Below are positions 36,126 through 46,866 of a stretch of DNA of 64,000 nucleotides, piece after piece. Numbering within the stretch: position 1 is the stretch's first letter; the number at the start of each line of letters is the position of its first letter. The stretch is from Malus domestica (Eukaryota > Streptophyta > Magnoliopsida > Rosales > Rosaceae): the NCBI RefSeq assembly GCF_042453785.1, contig NC_091677.1, positions 8,155,501 through 8,219,500 of the forward strand, read 5' to 3'. Under the pieces are notes generated by a model. The model searched no databases. It was given only the letters and a program-made list of their open reading frames with translations, and was not told the origin of the DNA. Position numbers and translations under genes: made by a program.

Positions 36126-37088
36126 TGCCAAGCTATAAAGGATATGTATGAAGGAGCAAAGACTGCCGTAAGAACTCATGAAGGACAAACCGAAAGCTTT
36201 CCCATAACTGTAGGATTACATCAAGGCTCATCCTTAAGTCCTTACCTTTTTGCGTTGGTAATGGATGAGTTAACAGGACATATTCAAGATGATATTCCTT
36301 GGTGTATGCTGTTCGCAGACGATATAGTGTTGATAGATGAAACTCAGGAAGGGGTAAATGCAAAGCTTAACCTTTGGAGAGAAGTGTTGGAATCTAAAGG
36401 TCTTCGCCTAAGCCGATCAAAGACAGAATATATGGAGTGCAAGTTCAGTGCAAATGGAGGCCAAAACGAGTTAGGGGTGAGGATCGGAGATCAAGAAATA
36501 CCAAAGAGCGACCGTTTTCGTTACCTAGGATCTATCTTGCAAAAAAACGGAGAATTAGATGGAGATCTCAACCATAGAATACAAGCTGGATGGATGAAGT
36601 GGAAGAGTGCATCCGGCATGTTATGTGACCGCCGTATGCCACTGAAGCTCAAGGGAAAATTTTATAGGACGGCAATAAGGCCGGCGATGCTGTATGGCAC
36701 AGAATGTTGGGCGGTGAAACATCAACACGTACACAAAATGGGTGTAGCGGAGATGAGGATGCTTCGTTGGATGTGTGGGCACACGAGAAAGGATAAGATT
36801 AGGAATGAGGATATCCGGGGTAAAGTAGGAGTAGCCAAAATTGAAGGAAAGATGAGAGAAAATCGGTTACGGTGGTTTGGACATGTGCAAAGAAGGCCTA
36901 CTGACGCTCCGATTATAAGATGCGACTATGGGACAGAGGTTCAGGGCCGAAGGGGTAGAGGAAGACCTAGGAAAACTTTGGAAGAGACTCTAAGAAAAGA
37001 CTTAGAGTACTTGGATCTAACGAAGGACATGACACAGGATCGAGCACAATGGCGTTCTAAGATTCATATAGCCGATCCCACTCAGTGA
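36126..37088 (+). pseudogene. RTE-type LINE reverse transcriptase, 5'-truncated
   Basis: A 314-residue frame runs from within the reverse transcriptase ([20 protein letters not shown], then the active-site box [11 protein letters not shown]) through the thumb and C-terminal region ([43 protein letters not shown]) to the family's ending IADPTQ. Endonuclease and fingers are missing upstream, so the element cannot act alone. The frame itself is intact, implying limited decay. The 3' end stops short of the GTT-repeat tail seen in the second copy at 42127, and other repeat DNA follows. Confidence 0.9.
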
Positions 37089-37348
37089 CTTGGATTTTCC
37101 AAGTCTCCAACCGAGAAGTTTTCCTCACTCGGAAAATTAAGGGAACACTACCCCAACCTACATGCTCCACTCAGAAAGCTTCAACATACAAGCTTCAACA
37201 AAAGAAAATTCAAAGAACTTAGCGAAGAAGGCTTTGGTGTATTTAACACAATACGTTGAAATGAAGGAAAGCTTATTTATTGATATCCCCGATAAGCTAC
37301 AAATATGTACATATACATGAGTCAAAATAAACACACAAGAGGGAGCCT

Positions 37349-38029
37349 TCACAAAGGTTGCTTAGGAGAAGTCTCAGTAGTCGGTAGAGCCCCAGAAAGA
37401 GAAGGCACCGGAGGGGGATCATTTGGAGCCTCAGTACTGGACAGAACCCTAGAAGGAGGAGGCATCAGAGGTTGATCATTTGGAGCTTCATTACGCGGTA
37501 CAGCCCCAGAAGACGAAGGCAATAAATGCCTTTGGAACAAACCCACAAATCTCTGATGATCAAGTAAAACCTGACCATCAGTTTCCTTCATCTGGTCAAG
37601 CTTCCTCTTCATGTTTGTAGCATAGTCATGTGCGAGCCGGTGCAACTGTTTATTCTCATGCTTGAGCCCTCTAATCTCCTGTTTGAGACTCATCACTTCA
37701 GCCGCCAATGATTCAACTTGGCGGGTTCGAGCAAATAGGCGTTGGGCCATATTAGACACAGAACCTGCACACTGAACACTGAGAGCCAGCGAATCCTTAA
37801 CAGCTAACTCATCAGACCGTTTGGAAAGTAGTCTGTTATCTTTGGGAGTGAGAAGGTTCCTGGCCACCACCGCAGCGGTCATATCATTCTTCATCACGGA
37901 ATCCCCAACGGTAAGAGGACCAGTAAGGGAGACGAAGGATGGGCGCCATATGTTGTCTGGAGAAGGCGGGGCTGCCTCTTCAACAAGGTTCAAGTCAAAA
38001 CGACGGTCGGAGGGGCCAGACATTTTCAA
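37349..38029 (-). CDS. Coiled-coil ORF, antisense in the LARD-like element
   Basis: 226 codons without interruption: an N-terminal FDLNLVEEAAPPSP region, IWRPSFVSLTGPLTVGDSV, a heptad-rich stretch (about residues 95-150: QRLFARTRQVESLAAEVMSL, LKHENKQLHRLAHDYATNM) predicted to be a coiled coil, and a C-terminal Pro/Ser-rich tail with two repeated NDQPLMPPPS / NDPPPVPSLS modules. No known domain. The element's purine tract and LTR lie to the right on the plus strand, so the frame is antisense to the element. It may be an element-encoded accessory protein or a captured gene; function unknown. Confidence 0.5.
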   Translation of the reverse strand: MKMSGPSDRRFDLNLVEEAAPPSPDNIWRPSFVSLTGPLTVGDSVMKNDMTAAVVARNLLTPKDNRLLSKRSDELAVKDSLALSVQCAGSVSNMAQRLFARTRQVESLAAEVMSLKQEIRGLKHENKQLHRLAHDYATNMKRKLDQMKETDGQVLLDHQRFVGLFQRHLLPSSSGAVPRNEAPNDQPLMPPPSRVLSSTEAPNDPPPVPSLSGALPTTETSPKQPL

Positions 38030-38184
38030 AGGTGTTGAAGAGAGAAGAGGTCGGACAAATCAAGATCTTAGAAGTGCAAGAATGAAGCTTCTACTGGTGG
38101 AGATTCAAGTGTGCTTTGGAACTTAATGCCAGCCCCTATAAAAATCTGCACTCGACGGAGCTTCAGAAATCGAAGAGGCGCCTG

Positions 38185-38444
38185 CTCAGAAATCGAAGAG
38201 GCGTTTGCTTTCTCAAAAGCTGGGCTGCTTAGAGATCACGAGGGTTGATCTCAGAAATCGAAAAGGCGTTTGCTTTCTCAAAAGTTGGGCTGCTCAAAGA
38301 CCTCGAAGGCTGATCTCAGAAATCGAAGAGGCGCTCGCTTTCTCAAAAGCTGGGCTCCCCAGAGACCACGAGGGCCGATCTCAGAAATCGAAGAGGCACC
38401 TACTTTTCCAGCCTTGTCAGCACCTGTCACACGCACACTCAGCT
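38185..38444. repeat. 65-bp tandem repeat array
   Basis: Units start CTCAGAAATCGAA at 38185, 38250, 38315 and 38380, an exact 65-bp period, each with GCTTTCTCAAAAGCTGGGCT. Confidence 0.9.
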
Positions 38445-40200
38445 TTGCGGAAATTATGGGCAGTCTGTCGAAGACTTCTGGGGAAGTAGAAAACACATGA
38501 ATCTTACTGTTCAATCACCCACTTCCCACACGCAACAATAGCTCATGGGTACCACAGATAACTTTGCCAAAGTTCTCTGCCAAAGTTGAGCACGTGAAGC
38601 TTGCAGCTCCCACTACATCGCTCTGACCAAGAAGGGTAAAAGAATAGCAAAGAAACAGCACTAACAAAGTTTATACCCATAAATTTTGAAGGTCTAGCTA
38701 CCATATTATTACCCACAAGGGTAAAGGAATAGTACCACTGCTGGATAATTGGAAAGTCCCTGTGTGTCAACCTCTGTGCTTCGTGGCAAGGTAGACTAGC
38801 AAACATGCCCAACCTTTACTCACATTCGAGAAAACACTCCCAATAAGATTGCTTGCTCCAAAATCGAAGAGGCACCGTCCTCCGAATCTCGAGAGCCAGA
38901 CTCCCAACATGACTACTTTCTTAAAAATCGAAGAGAGGGTAAAGGAACAGTACCATTGCTGGATAATTGGAAAGTCCCTGTTGCTTCGTGGCAAGGTAGA
39001 CTAGCAAACATGCCCAACCTTTACTCACATTCGAGAAAATACTCCTAACAAGATTGCTTGCTCCAAAATCGAAGAGGCACCGCCCTCCGAATCTCGAGAG
39101 CCAGACTCCCAACATGATTACTTTCTCAAAAATCGAAGAGACACTGCTCCTCGAATCTTCAAGAGCCAGACCCCCAGCATGATTGCTTTCTCAAAAATCG
39201 ACGAGGCATCGTTCTCCGAATCAATCGAAGAGGCGCTCGCTTTCTCAAAAGCTGGGCTGCTTAGAGACCACGAGGGCCGATCTCAGAAATCGAAGAGGCA
39301 CCTACTTTTCTAGCCTTGTCAGCACCTGTTACACGCACACTCAGCTTTGCAGAAATTATGGGCATTCTGGCGAAGACTTCTGGTGAAGTAGAAAGCACAT
39401 GAATCTTACTGTTCAATCACCCACTTCCCACACGCAACAATAGCTCATGGGTACCACAGATAATTTTGCCAAAGTTCTCTGCCAAAGTTGAGCACGTGAA
39501 GCTTGCAACTCCCACTACATCGCTCTGACCAAGAAAGGTAAAAGAATAGCAAAGAAACAGCACTAACAAAGTTTAGACACATAAATTTTGAAGGTCTAGC
39601 TACCATATTATTACCCACAAGGGTAAAGGAACAGTACCACTGCTGGATAATTGGAAAGTCCCTGTTTGTCAACCTATGTGCTTCGTGGCAAGGTAGACTA
39701 GCAAACATGCCCAACCTTTACTCACATTCGAGAAAACACTCCCAACAAGATTGCTTGCTCCAAAATCGAAGAGACACCGTCCTCCGAATCTCGAGAGCCA
39801 GACTCCCAACATGACTACTTTCTCAAAATCGAAGAGAGGGTAAAGGAACAGTACCATTGCTGGATAATTGGAAAGTCCCTGTGTGTCAACCTTTGTGCTT
39901 CGTGGCAAGGTAGACTAGCAAACATGCCCAACCTTTACTCACATTCGAGACAACACTCCCATCAGATTGCTTGCTCCAAAATCGAAGAGGCACCGCCCTC
40001 CGAATCTTGAGAGCCAAACTCCCAACATGATTACTTTCTCAAAAATCGAAGAGACACTGCTCTCCGAATCTCGAGAGCCAGACCCCCAGCATGATTGCTT
40101 TCTCAAAAATCGAAGAGGCATCGTTCTCCGAATCTCGAGAGCCAGATACCACAGACCACTTTTTCAAAGTGCTCTGACAGAGTTAAAACATGTGAAACTG
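38399..40200. repeat. 902-bp direct duplication with nested ~63-bp repeats
   Basis: The block starting CCTACTTTTC at 38399 recurs at 39301 with few changes, including the long stretch of GTAAAAGAATAGCAAAGAAA and GGTCTAGCTACCATATTATT. Sub-blocks built on CGAATCTCGAGAGCCAGACT and TCTCAAAAATCGAAGAG recur four or more times (38870-38940, 39060-39225, 39770-39835, 39970-40145). Expanded by unequal crossing-over or replication slippage. Confidence 0.85.
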
Positions 40201-41525
40201 GCAGCTCCCACTACCGTGCTATGACCAAGCAGGGTAAAGGAATAACATTACTACTTCTTAGGGAGACTCCTATATATGTCGACCTCCATCCCCAACAGAC
40301 AGGCAGACCTGCAAAAATGCTCAACCCTTCATCATATCTGAGAGGGCACTCCCAACGAAGCCTTTCGAAATATTCAGCTTTCCTTCCCCCCGATAATACC
40401 ACTGCAAACAAGCTATACTAGAGCAAGAATATCTCATATCATCAGGGTTAAAAGCAAGAGTATCCCATATCATGCTTTTTCCCTGTCTTTTCCTTTGGCC
40501 TTGTTTTTACCTGCAAGACAAGGAGAAAGAGAGCAATCAGTCAGCACTTGGAATCAAGCTTCCAGCCAGGAACTGACTGCCTGGAACCCCTTACCTGATT
40601 ACTTACCTGGCATTGCTCTCGAGTACTCATCTTCAACATCTTATATTTCCAGGGAAGATTCCGCATCTGCTTGAGGAACAGATAGGGCAAGTGCGAAGGA
40701 TACAAGGAAGCATGTGGAGACAAGCGTACCAGCACACGTGCCGATACATCCATTACGCTGTCAAAAGCAAAAGTATCCCATATCAGCAGGGTGGAACGTA
40801 CTCTAGATTTGATGGACTTGTTTTGACCCTCAAATTCTTCAGTCGGCCTTATACTCTGGAGGAAACCAGAAAACCCTCCAGCTCAGTTCAAGAATAAGCC
40901 TGTGGAAAGTTACTTCTTCAAAAGCAAAAGTATCTCATATCATCTCTTCTCATTTTTCTTCTCTTTATCCTTCATGCTGCTGCAAGATGGGGAGAAGGTG
41001 AACAATCAGTCGGAGCTCTGATTGCTTACCTTGTCTGTCACCTCTTTCAGCAGACCCCCTAGCTCGGCGACTTGGGGGACTCCTACTACATGGTTTGTAT
41101 CGCGCTTGACCAAGCCTGAAACTACAAGTAAGCTTCAAGTGAAATTGATACATTACCTTGTGCATCTCCACCAGTTAAAGATACCACCCCTGGATGGAGG
41201 AAGAGTACTTCCAGAGAAGATGCCACATCTACCTATGAGACAGATAAGGCAAGTCAAGACGACACCACACTCCGATACTTAGAAGTTTTGTGATTACGAG
41301 ATCATTCTCCCACAATATTTCCTAATGTCATTTGTACTAAATCATTCACTTGTACTCACTAAAGGAGAGCTTGAACCTATGTACTTGTGTAAACCCTTCA
41401 CAATTAATGAGAACTCTTCTATTCCGTGGACGTAGCCAATCTGGGTGAACCACGTACATCTTGTGTTTGCTTTCCTATCTCTATCCATTTATATACTTAT
41501 CCATGCTAATGACCGGAGCAATCTA

Positions 41526-42152
41526 GCGAAGATCACAAAAAGCGACCGTTTTCGCTACCTAGGATCTATCTTGCAAGAGAACGGAGAATTAGATGGAGAT
41601 CTCAACCATAGAATACGAGCTGGATGGATGAAGTGTAAGAATGCATCCGGCGTGTTGTGTGACCGTCGTAGGCCACTGAAGCTCAAGGGAAAATTTTATA
41701 GGACGGCAATAAGGCCAGCGATGTTGTATGACACAGAATGTTAGGCGGTGAAGCATCAACACGTACACAAAATGGGTGTAGCGGAGATGAGGATGCTTCG
41801 TGGGATGTGTGGGCACACGAGAAAGGATAAGATTGGGAATGAGGATATCCGAGGTAAAGTAGGAGTAGCCGAAATTGTAGGAAAGATGAGAGAAAATCGG
41901 CTCCGGTGATTTGGACATGTGCAAAGAAGGCCGAATGACGCTCCGGTTCGAAGATGTGACTACGGGACAGAGGTTCAGGGCCGAAGGGGTAGAGGAAGAC
42001 CTAGGAAAACTTTGGAAGAGACTCTAAGAAAAGACAGTACTTGGATCTAACGGAGGACATGACACAAAACCGAGCGCAATGGCGTTCTAGGATTCATATA
42101 GCCGACCCCACTTAGTGGGAAAAGGCTTTGTTGTTGTTGTTGTTGTTGTTGG
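41526..42152 (+). pseudogene. RTE LINE 3' end, second copy, with (GTT)n tail
   Basis: Starts at the equivalent of 36508 in the first copy ([12 protein letters not shown]) and runs to the 3' end, finishing with TAGTGGGAAAAGGCTTTG and (TTG)n at about 42127-42152, the microsatellite tail typical of RTE elements. The frame is broken by TAG at TECWAV, TGA at RLRWFG, and deletions near the end. Inactive. Confidence 0.9.
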
Positions 42153-42560
42153 AACGATGGAAGAAAGCACGTAACTAATAATTGAAAATATGTTTACCCA
42201 AAAGAAATTGAAAATATTAATATATAACAAATCAATTATGATGATGCTTTGGTCAAGAAGAAATTTTTTTGATGACGGCTTGGATTTTGTGGGGGATACA
42301 TGACCAAGTTTCAGTGAATTGTTTCTTAAAAAAAGAAAAGCACTTCAAGCTTACTTTAATCCAAGCATTAAGCCCATTGGTGTATGGAGACATGTGTCTT
42401 GGTGGGTAAAAGATCTTGGTAGGTCATCACACTCAGCTCTTCCACACTGGATTAGAGTTTATGCGGTCTCCGAGTCCCACTCATAGCTCGTTGCCTTAAA
42501 AGTAATTAAAATTAGAGAAATTAGATTGAAAAGAAACTGATTTTTTTACTGTGAGTTGAA

Positions 42561-42790
42561 GGGTTCGTTTGGATGTACTTTTAAAATAACTGAAAACATT
42601 TTTAGAGAAAATATTTTTTAGTTTCAAAAGCACTTAAACTGTTTTCTGCAAGAAGCATCAGTTACGTGCTTCTTCCAGGAAGCACTTTTAGTGTTTTTTC
42701 AGAATTTACTTGCATTTTTACTAAGAATTGATTCCAAAAACATTTTCACCAAAAACGCTTTCAGTCATTTTAAAAATACATCCAAACGAG
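42561..42790. mobile_element. MITE, copy 2 of the 20615 family
   Basis: GTTTGGATGTACTTTTAAAA at the left, TTTTAAAAATACATCCAAAC at the right, an inverted pair of about 20 bp, with inner AACTGAAAAC / GCTTTCAGTC. Confidence 0.75.
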
Positions 42791-43712
42791 CTTGAAATTT
42801 TTTATTTCAATGAATTTGAAGCAAACTCTCACAAAGAACCATAAAACTTGAATCCAATCAACAAGGGTTCAATCATTAAGGGCTCGTTTACTAATCCGTA
42901 ATCAAGTTGAAGGAAATTGAATTAAGGAGGAATTTGATTGAGGATGAAACAGAATTAGATTATTGTTAAAGTTGTTTACTAAACTAAACTGGAATCAGAA
43001 TACAAATGATATTGGTTCTGTATATATTGTTTACTAATTCACTGGAATCGGAATTAAAACTAGCTTGATTACTAAAATGTCCTTGTTGAAAATAATTTAT
43101 TTTTATACTATAATTATTGAAAATTAAGTTTATCTATATAAAATTAAATTTATCTTTACAAATTTTATCTTTTCTCCCTCCCATCCTCTCTCCTTGTTGA
43201 AAATAATTTATTTTTATACTATAATTATTGAAAATTAAGTTTATCTATATAAAATTAAATTTATCTTTACAAATTTTATCTTTTCTCCCTCCCATCCTCT
43301 CATCCCTATCTTTTCTTCACCAACTTCCAGAGCACTCCCAGTCTCCCATGCATCTTCGTTTAAACAGTGGTAAATTTCTTGTAGCAAGAGAGACAACAAT
43401 TAGCAGAGGAGCAAGCCCGGGCATCCACCCTTACATCTGTAAAGCAAGAATTGGAGGAAAAGCTTGCAACTATGTCTAGAAAGGCTTCAGGTACCAAAGT
43501 CATCCAAATGTACATTTCTACACCATAAAGAATTTCAGATGTTCAAGTTATAAAATGGAGAGGACTTTATGCCTTGCTGCCTTTTTCTTTCCCAGCCAAC
43601 ACAACCCATCCCACCACATATCATACTCACAGGTCTTCCATGCTCCCCTAATCCTCCATATCTTTTTCTTCCCAGCCCTCACAACATCCCATATTCACAA
43701 ATACACCCACTA
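42791..43712. repeat. Repeat-like DNA with a 111-bp tandem duplication (43081-43302)
   Basis: A unit beginning CCTTGTTGAAAATAATTTAT occurs at 43081 and 43192 with no difference that I can see. The remainder to 43712 has no supported gene; short frames at 43228-43479 and 43555-43842 lack domains and run into the Cassandra LTR. Confidence 0.75.
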
Positions 43713-43811
43713 TGTAACATCTCACATTATCCAGGGGAGTAGATCTTTTATGCCTTATATGTACATGTCCACCTCCATAAAACACAAGGCCTTTTGGGAG
43801 CTCATTGGCTT

Positions 43812-43900
43812 TGGGTTCCATTGGAACTCCGAAGTTAAGTGAGTTCGCACGAGAGCATTCCCATGATGGGTGACCCACTGGGAAGTTATTGTGTAAGTTC
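43812..43900 (+). other. 5S-rRNA-like domain in Cassandra LTR1
   Basis: GGGTTCCATTGGAACTCCG, AAGTTAAGTGAGTTCGCAC (box-A region), GATGGGTGACCCACTGGGAA (intermediate element and box-C region). It corresponds to most of 5S rRNA and retains the pol III internal promoter elements. It is not a functional rRNA gene, since both ends diverge. Comparable domains lie in the other LTRs. Confidence 0.88.
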
Positions 43901-44077
43901 CTATAAACAAAACTATGAGGGTGTGAACGGGGCCCAAAGCGGACAATATCGTGCTATGATGGAGTCGAGCCCGGGTTGTGGTGGGGGCTCGGGCCGGGAT
44001 GCGACAATTTGGTATCAGAGCCAATCCATGGCCGGTTGTGTGCCGACGAGGACGTCAGGCCTCTAAGAGGGGTGGAT

Positions 44078-44380
44078 TGTAACATCTCACATCGCTTAGG
44101 GGAGTGGATCTTCTAAACCTTATATGTATATTCCCATTTCTTCTTAGCACAAGGACTTTGGGGAGCTCACTGGCTTCGGGTTCCATCGAAACTCCGAAGT
44201 TAAGCGAGTTCGCGCAAGAGCAATCTCATTGTAACATCCTACATCACCCAAGGGGTGGATCCTCTAAGCCTTAAATGTATATTCACATCTCTTCCTAGCA
44301 CGAGGCCTTTTGAGAGCTCACTGGCTTCGGGTTCCATCGAAACTCCGAAGTTAAGCGAGTTCGCGCAAGAGCAATCTCAT
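44078..44380 (+). repeat. Two tandem half-LTRs of Cassandra, ~151-bp period
   Basis: Each runs from TGTAACATC to the middle of the 5S domain (GCGCAAGAGCAATCTCAT) and stops at the same point, after box A and before the intermediate element and box C. The third start at 44381 opens the next full LTR. Confidence 0.9.
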
Positions 44381-45041
44381 TGTAACATCCTACATCACCC
44401 AAGGGGTGGATCCTCTAAGCCTTAAATGTATATTCACATCTCTTCCTAGCACGAGGCCTTTTGAGAGCTCACTGGCTTCGAGTTCGATCAGAACTCCGAA
44501 GTTAAGCAAGTTCGCGCAAGAGCAATCCCATGATGGGGTGACCCACTGTGAAGTTCTCGTGTGAGTTCCCAAAACAAAAACCGTGAGGGCGTGGTTGGGG
44601 TCCAAAGCGGAAAATATCGTGCTACGGCCGAGTCAAGCCCGGGATGTGGTGGGGGTCCGGGTCGGGATGTGACAATTTGGTATCAGAACCAATCCTTGGC
44701 TGGATGTGTGCCGACAAGGATGTCGAGCTCCTAAGGGGGTGGATTGTAACATCTCACATTGCTTAGGAGTGGATTCTTTAAGTCTTATATTTATATTCTC
44801 ATCTCTTCCTAGCACGAGACATTTTGGGAGTTCACTGGCTTCGGGTTCTATCGGAACTTCGAAGTTAAGCGAGTTTGCGCGAGAGTAATCACATAATGGG
44901 TGACCCATTGGGAAGTTCTCATGTGAGTTCCCAAAACAAAAACTGTGAGGACGTGGTCGGGACCCAAAACGGATAATATCGTGCTACGGCAGAGTCGAGT
45001 CTGAGATGTAGTGGGGGTCCGGATTGGGATGTGACACACTG

Positions 45042-46214
45042 CCTCCCATATTCACGTCCTCCCACCACACCAGCCACCTCCCAATTTGGGTGGATTTGTA
45101 GAAGACAAATTCTGAGGACAATTTAAGAAAAAAAGTCTGATTCCTGGAGGACACAAATTAAAGGAATTCAATTACCACCCATTGGCTGTGTCGGTCGGTT
45201 TCTTTGAGAAAATAAAAAACTAAAAAAAAAATCTTGAAAGACTTGAGGTGCATGTGTTATACTAAATTATTACTGTCTGGAACCAAAGTCTTCGGTAGTC
45301 AGTAAGATTTGTTGCCCAATTAAAAATGCATAATTAAATCTAATATCTTTATTTAGCTATTAATTCAATGTGTTTAGTCAGATGGAGTGAAGGATCACCC
45401 ACATAATTTTATATTATTGTCTTGCCTATCACCGACAAGGCCCCATGAATATTTTAGTCAAGATGTCATTTTTTTATTTCAACAAGGCATGTTACTCGTT
45501 CAGACAATAACAACTACAATACTTTCAGTATTTGAAGTTAATCATGCAATATTTCTCTAAACAAGATAAATTTTAGGGAAATTGATTGTTATACGACAAT
45601 CACAAACCACTTTTGCTGAAATAGGAAAATCATTAGGATTGACATAATAAACACAAATTTAGACACGAGAAATATCTCAAAATGCCTTTATAACCGAGAA
45701 CTTTAAGTTCAATTACATCGTCCGTTTTAGGAATATAGAAATTTAGTCCACCTTTCCCTAATTTGAGCTCCTTTTTCACCAATCACAAGCCAAGCAAAAT
45801 GGAACTAGATTATCTTCTGAACTCAGGATGGAGATCCTCCTGAGCAACTTATTTGGATTGTTCAAATTTAATTCAACAACTACAATTATTATAATTTTTA
45901 TATGAGCCATTTTTTAAAGTCGTTAGGTCAAATTTTAACAGTTCAGATAGGCTGCTCAGGAAGATCTTTATCTTGAGCTCAGGAGATGATCCACTTCCAA
46001 GTAAAATGACTTTCTTCTGCAACTGTATGATAATCCCAATACCCTAATCAAGCTCTTTTTATTTTACCAAATATATAAAATAAAACGTCCTAAAATTTTG
46101 AACTTCGTCACACAATCCTAAATACGCGGTGTGGACTGTGGACCGATCAGTGACTGCAGCAAAACCTATTTATTTGCTTTACATATAGACACTGGACTGC
46201 AACTAGTACAGCTC
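45042..46214. other. Intergenic; foldback repeat at 45818-45983
   Basis: No gene seen. A MITE-like inverted pair is present: CTCAGGATGGAGATCCTCCT at 45822 and, inverted, CTCAGGAAGATCTTTATCTT at 45954, around an AT-rich centre. Confidence 0.5.
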
Positions 46215-46217
46215 ATA

Positions 46218-46589
46218 GACCTAGTTTGGGGGTGAGGTGCTTAAAAAAAGCACTCATGAAAAAAAATTGTGAGGGTTTTAGGTGTTTGGTAAACTGAAAA
46301 AAAAGGCTTATTTTGGAAGCTGCTGTGAGAATAAGCTGAAATCAAAGGAAAAAGCTGAAGCTGCTATTTGCAGCTTTGGAAAACTGACTTTTTTTCCAAA
46401 ACACACGAAGCTACAATGCTTCTTTAATGAAAAGACCCACTATTAAACTGCTTTTTTTTTCAAAAACACTTTTACAAAAAAGTTTACCAAACACTTTGCT
46501 GATTTATTTCACAACCGCTTATTCTCACAGCACAACCGCTTATTCTCACAGCAACTTTTTTTCAAAGCACAGCAATACCAAACCAGCCC
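46218..46589. mobile_element. Tourist-like MITE, copy 2, inverted relative to 23634
   Basis: Right end CAATACCAAACCAGCCC is the complement of the first copy's left end. ATA flanks both sides (46215-46217 and 46590-46592). Located about 280 bp upstream of the SKU5-similar gene's start, so it may sit in its promoter. Confidence 0.75.
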
Positions 46590-46866
46590 ATAGACACTCG
46601 TACCCTATTGGCTTACTAAAAATATCCAGGAGGTCTCATCTAGCGGACAAAAGCACTTCTGTAGAACCCTCTCAAAAGTGCTCAAAGAAAAAGCAAAAAC
46701 AGAGAGAATAAAAGCAGAGGAGGTGAAGGGGAGCTTCACAGAGTGAAAGATAAAGATTCTAAAGATTGAATCTTTATCTTCTGGGAGGGTTTTATTTTCC
46801 CATTTCTCCATTGATTTCTCTCAAACATCCATATAAGAATATTGGGTTGGTTAGAGAGAGAGAGAG

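Larger units (their letters stand above)
37089..41525 (+). mobile_element. Large non-autonomous LTR element remnant (LARD-like)
   Basis: The right side has a purine tract GACTTGGGGGACTCC (41070-41084) followed by LTR-like DNA from about 41091. That LTR ends in GTGGACGTAGCC..GGGTGAACCACGTACATCTTGTGTTTGC, shared in style with the LTR at 31844. No 5' LTR was found, so it is truncated or recombined. No gag/pol is seen. The interior is tandem arrays and one antisense frame at 37349-38029. Boundaries at both ends are approximate. Confidence 0.55.
43713..45036 (+). mobile_element. Multimeric Cassandra TRIM array
   Basis: Cassandra elements are non-coding TRIM retrotransposons whose LTRs contain a 5S-rRNA-derived domain. 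Here: LTR1 43713-44006 (294 bp), internal 44007-44077 with PBS TGGTATCAGAGCC at 44010, half-LTR 44078-44229, half-LTR 44230-44380, LTR4 44381-44674 (294 bp), internal 44675-44744 with PBS-like TGGTATCAGAACC at 44678, LTR5 44745-45036 (292 bp). LTRs start TGTAACATC and end in GACA. Outer flanks CACTA (43708-43712) and CACTG (45037-45041) match 4 of 5, so the array probably grew after a single insertion. Confidence 0.92.

Noticed and set aside
38185-40150. CRISPR-like regular repeats
   Set aside because: This is a plant genome; repeats are directly adjacent 65-bp units without unique spacers, inside a retroelement.
43812-44920. Possible 5S rRNA gene cluster
   Set aside because: The 5S-like domains are embedded in Cassandra LTRs with primer sites, and their ends diverge from 5S rRNA. 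They are retroelement parts, not rRNA genes.
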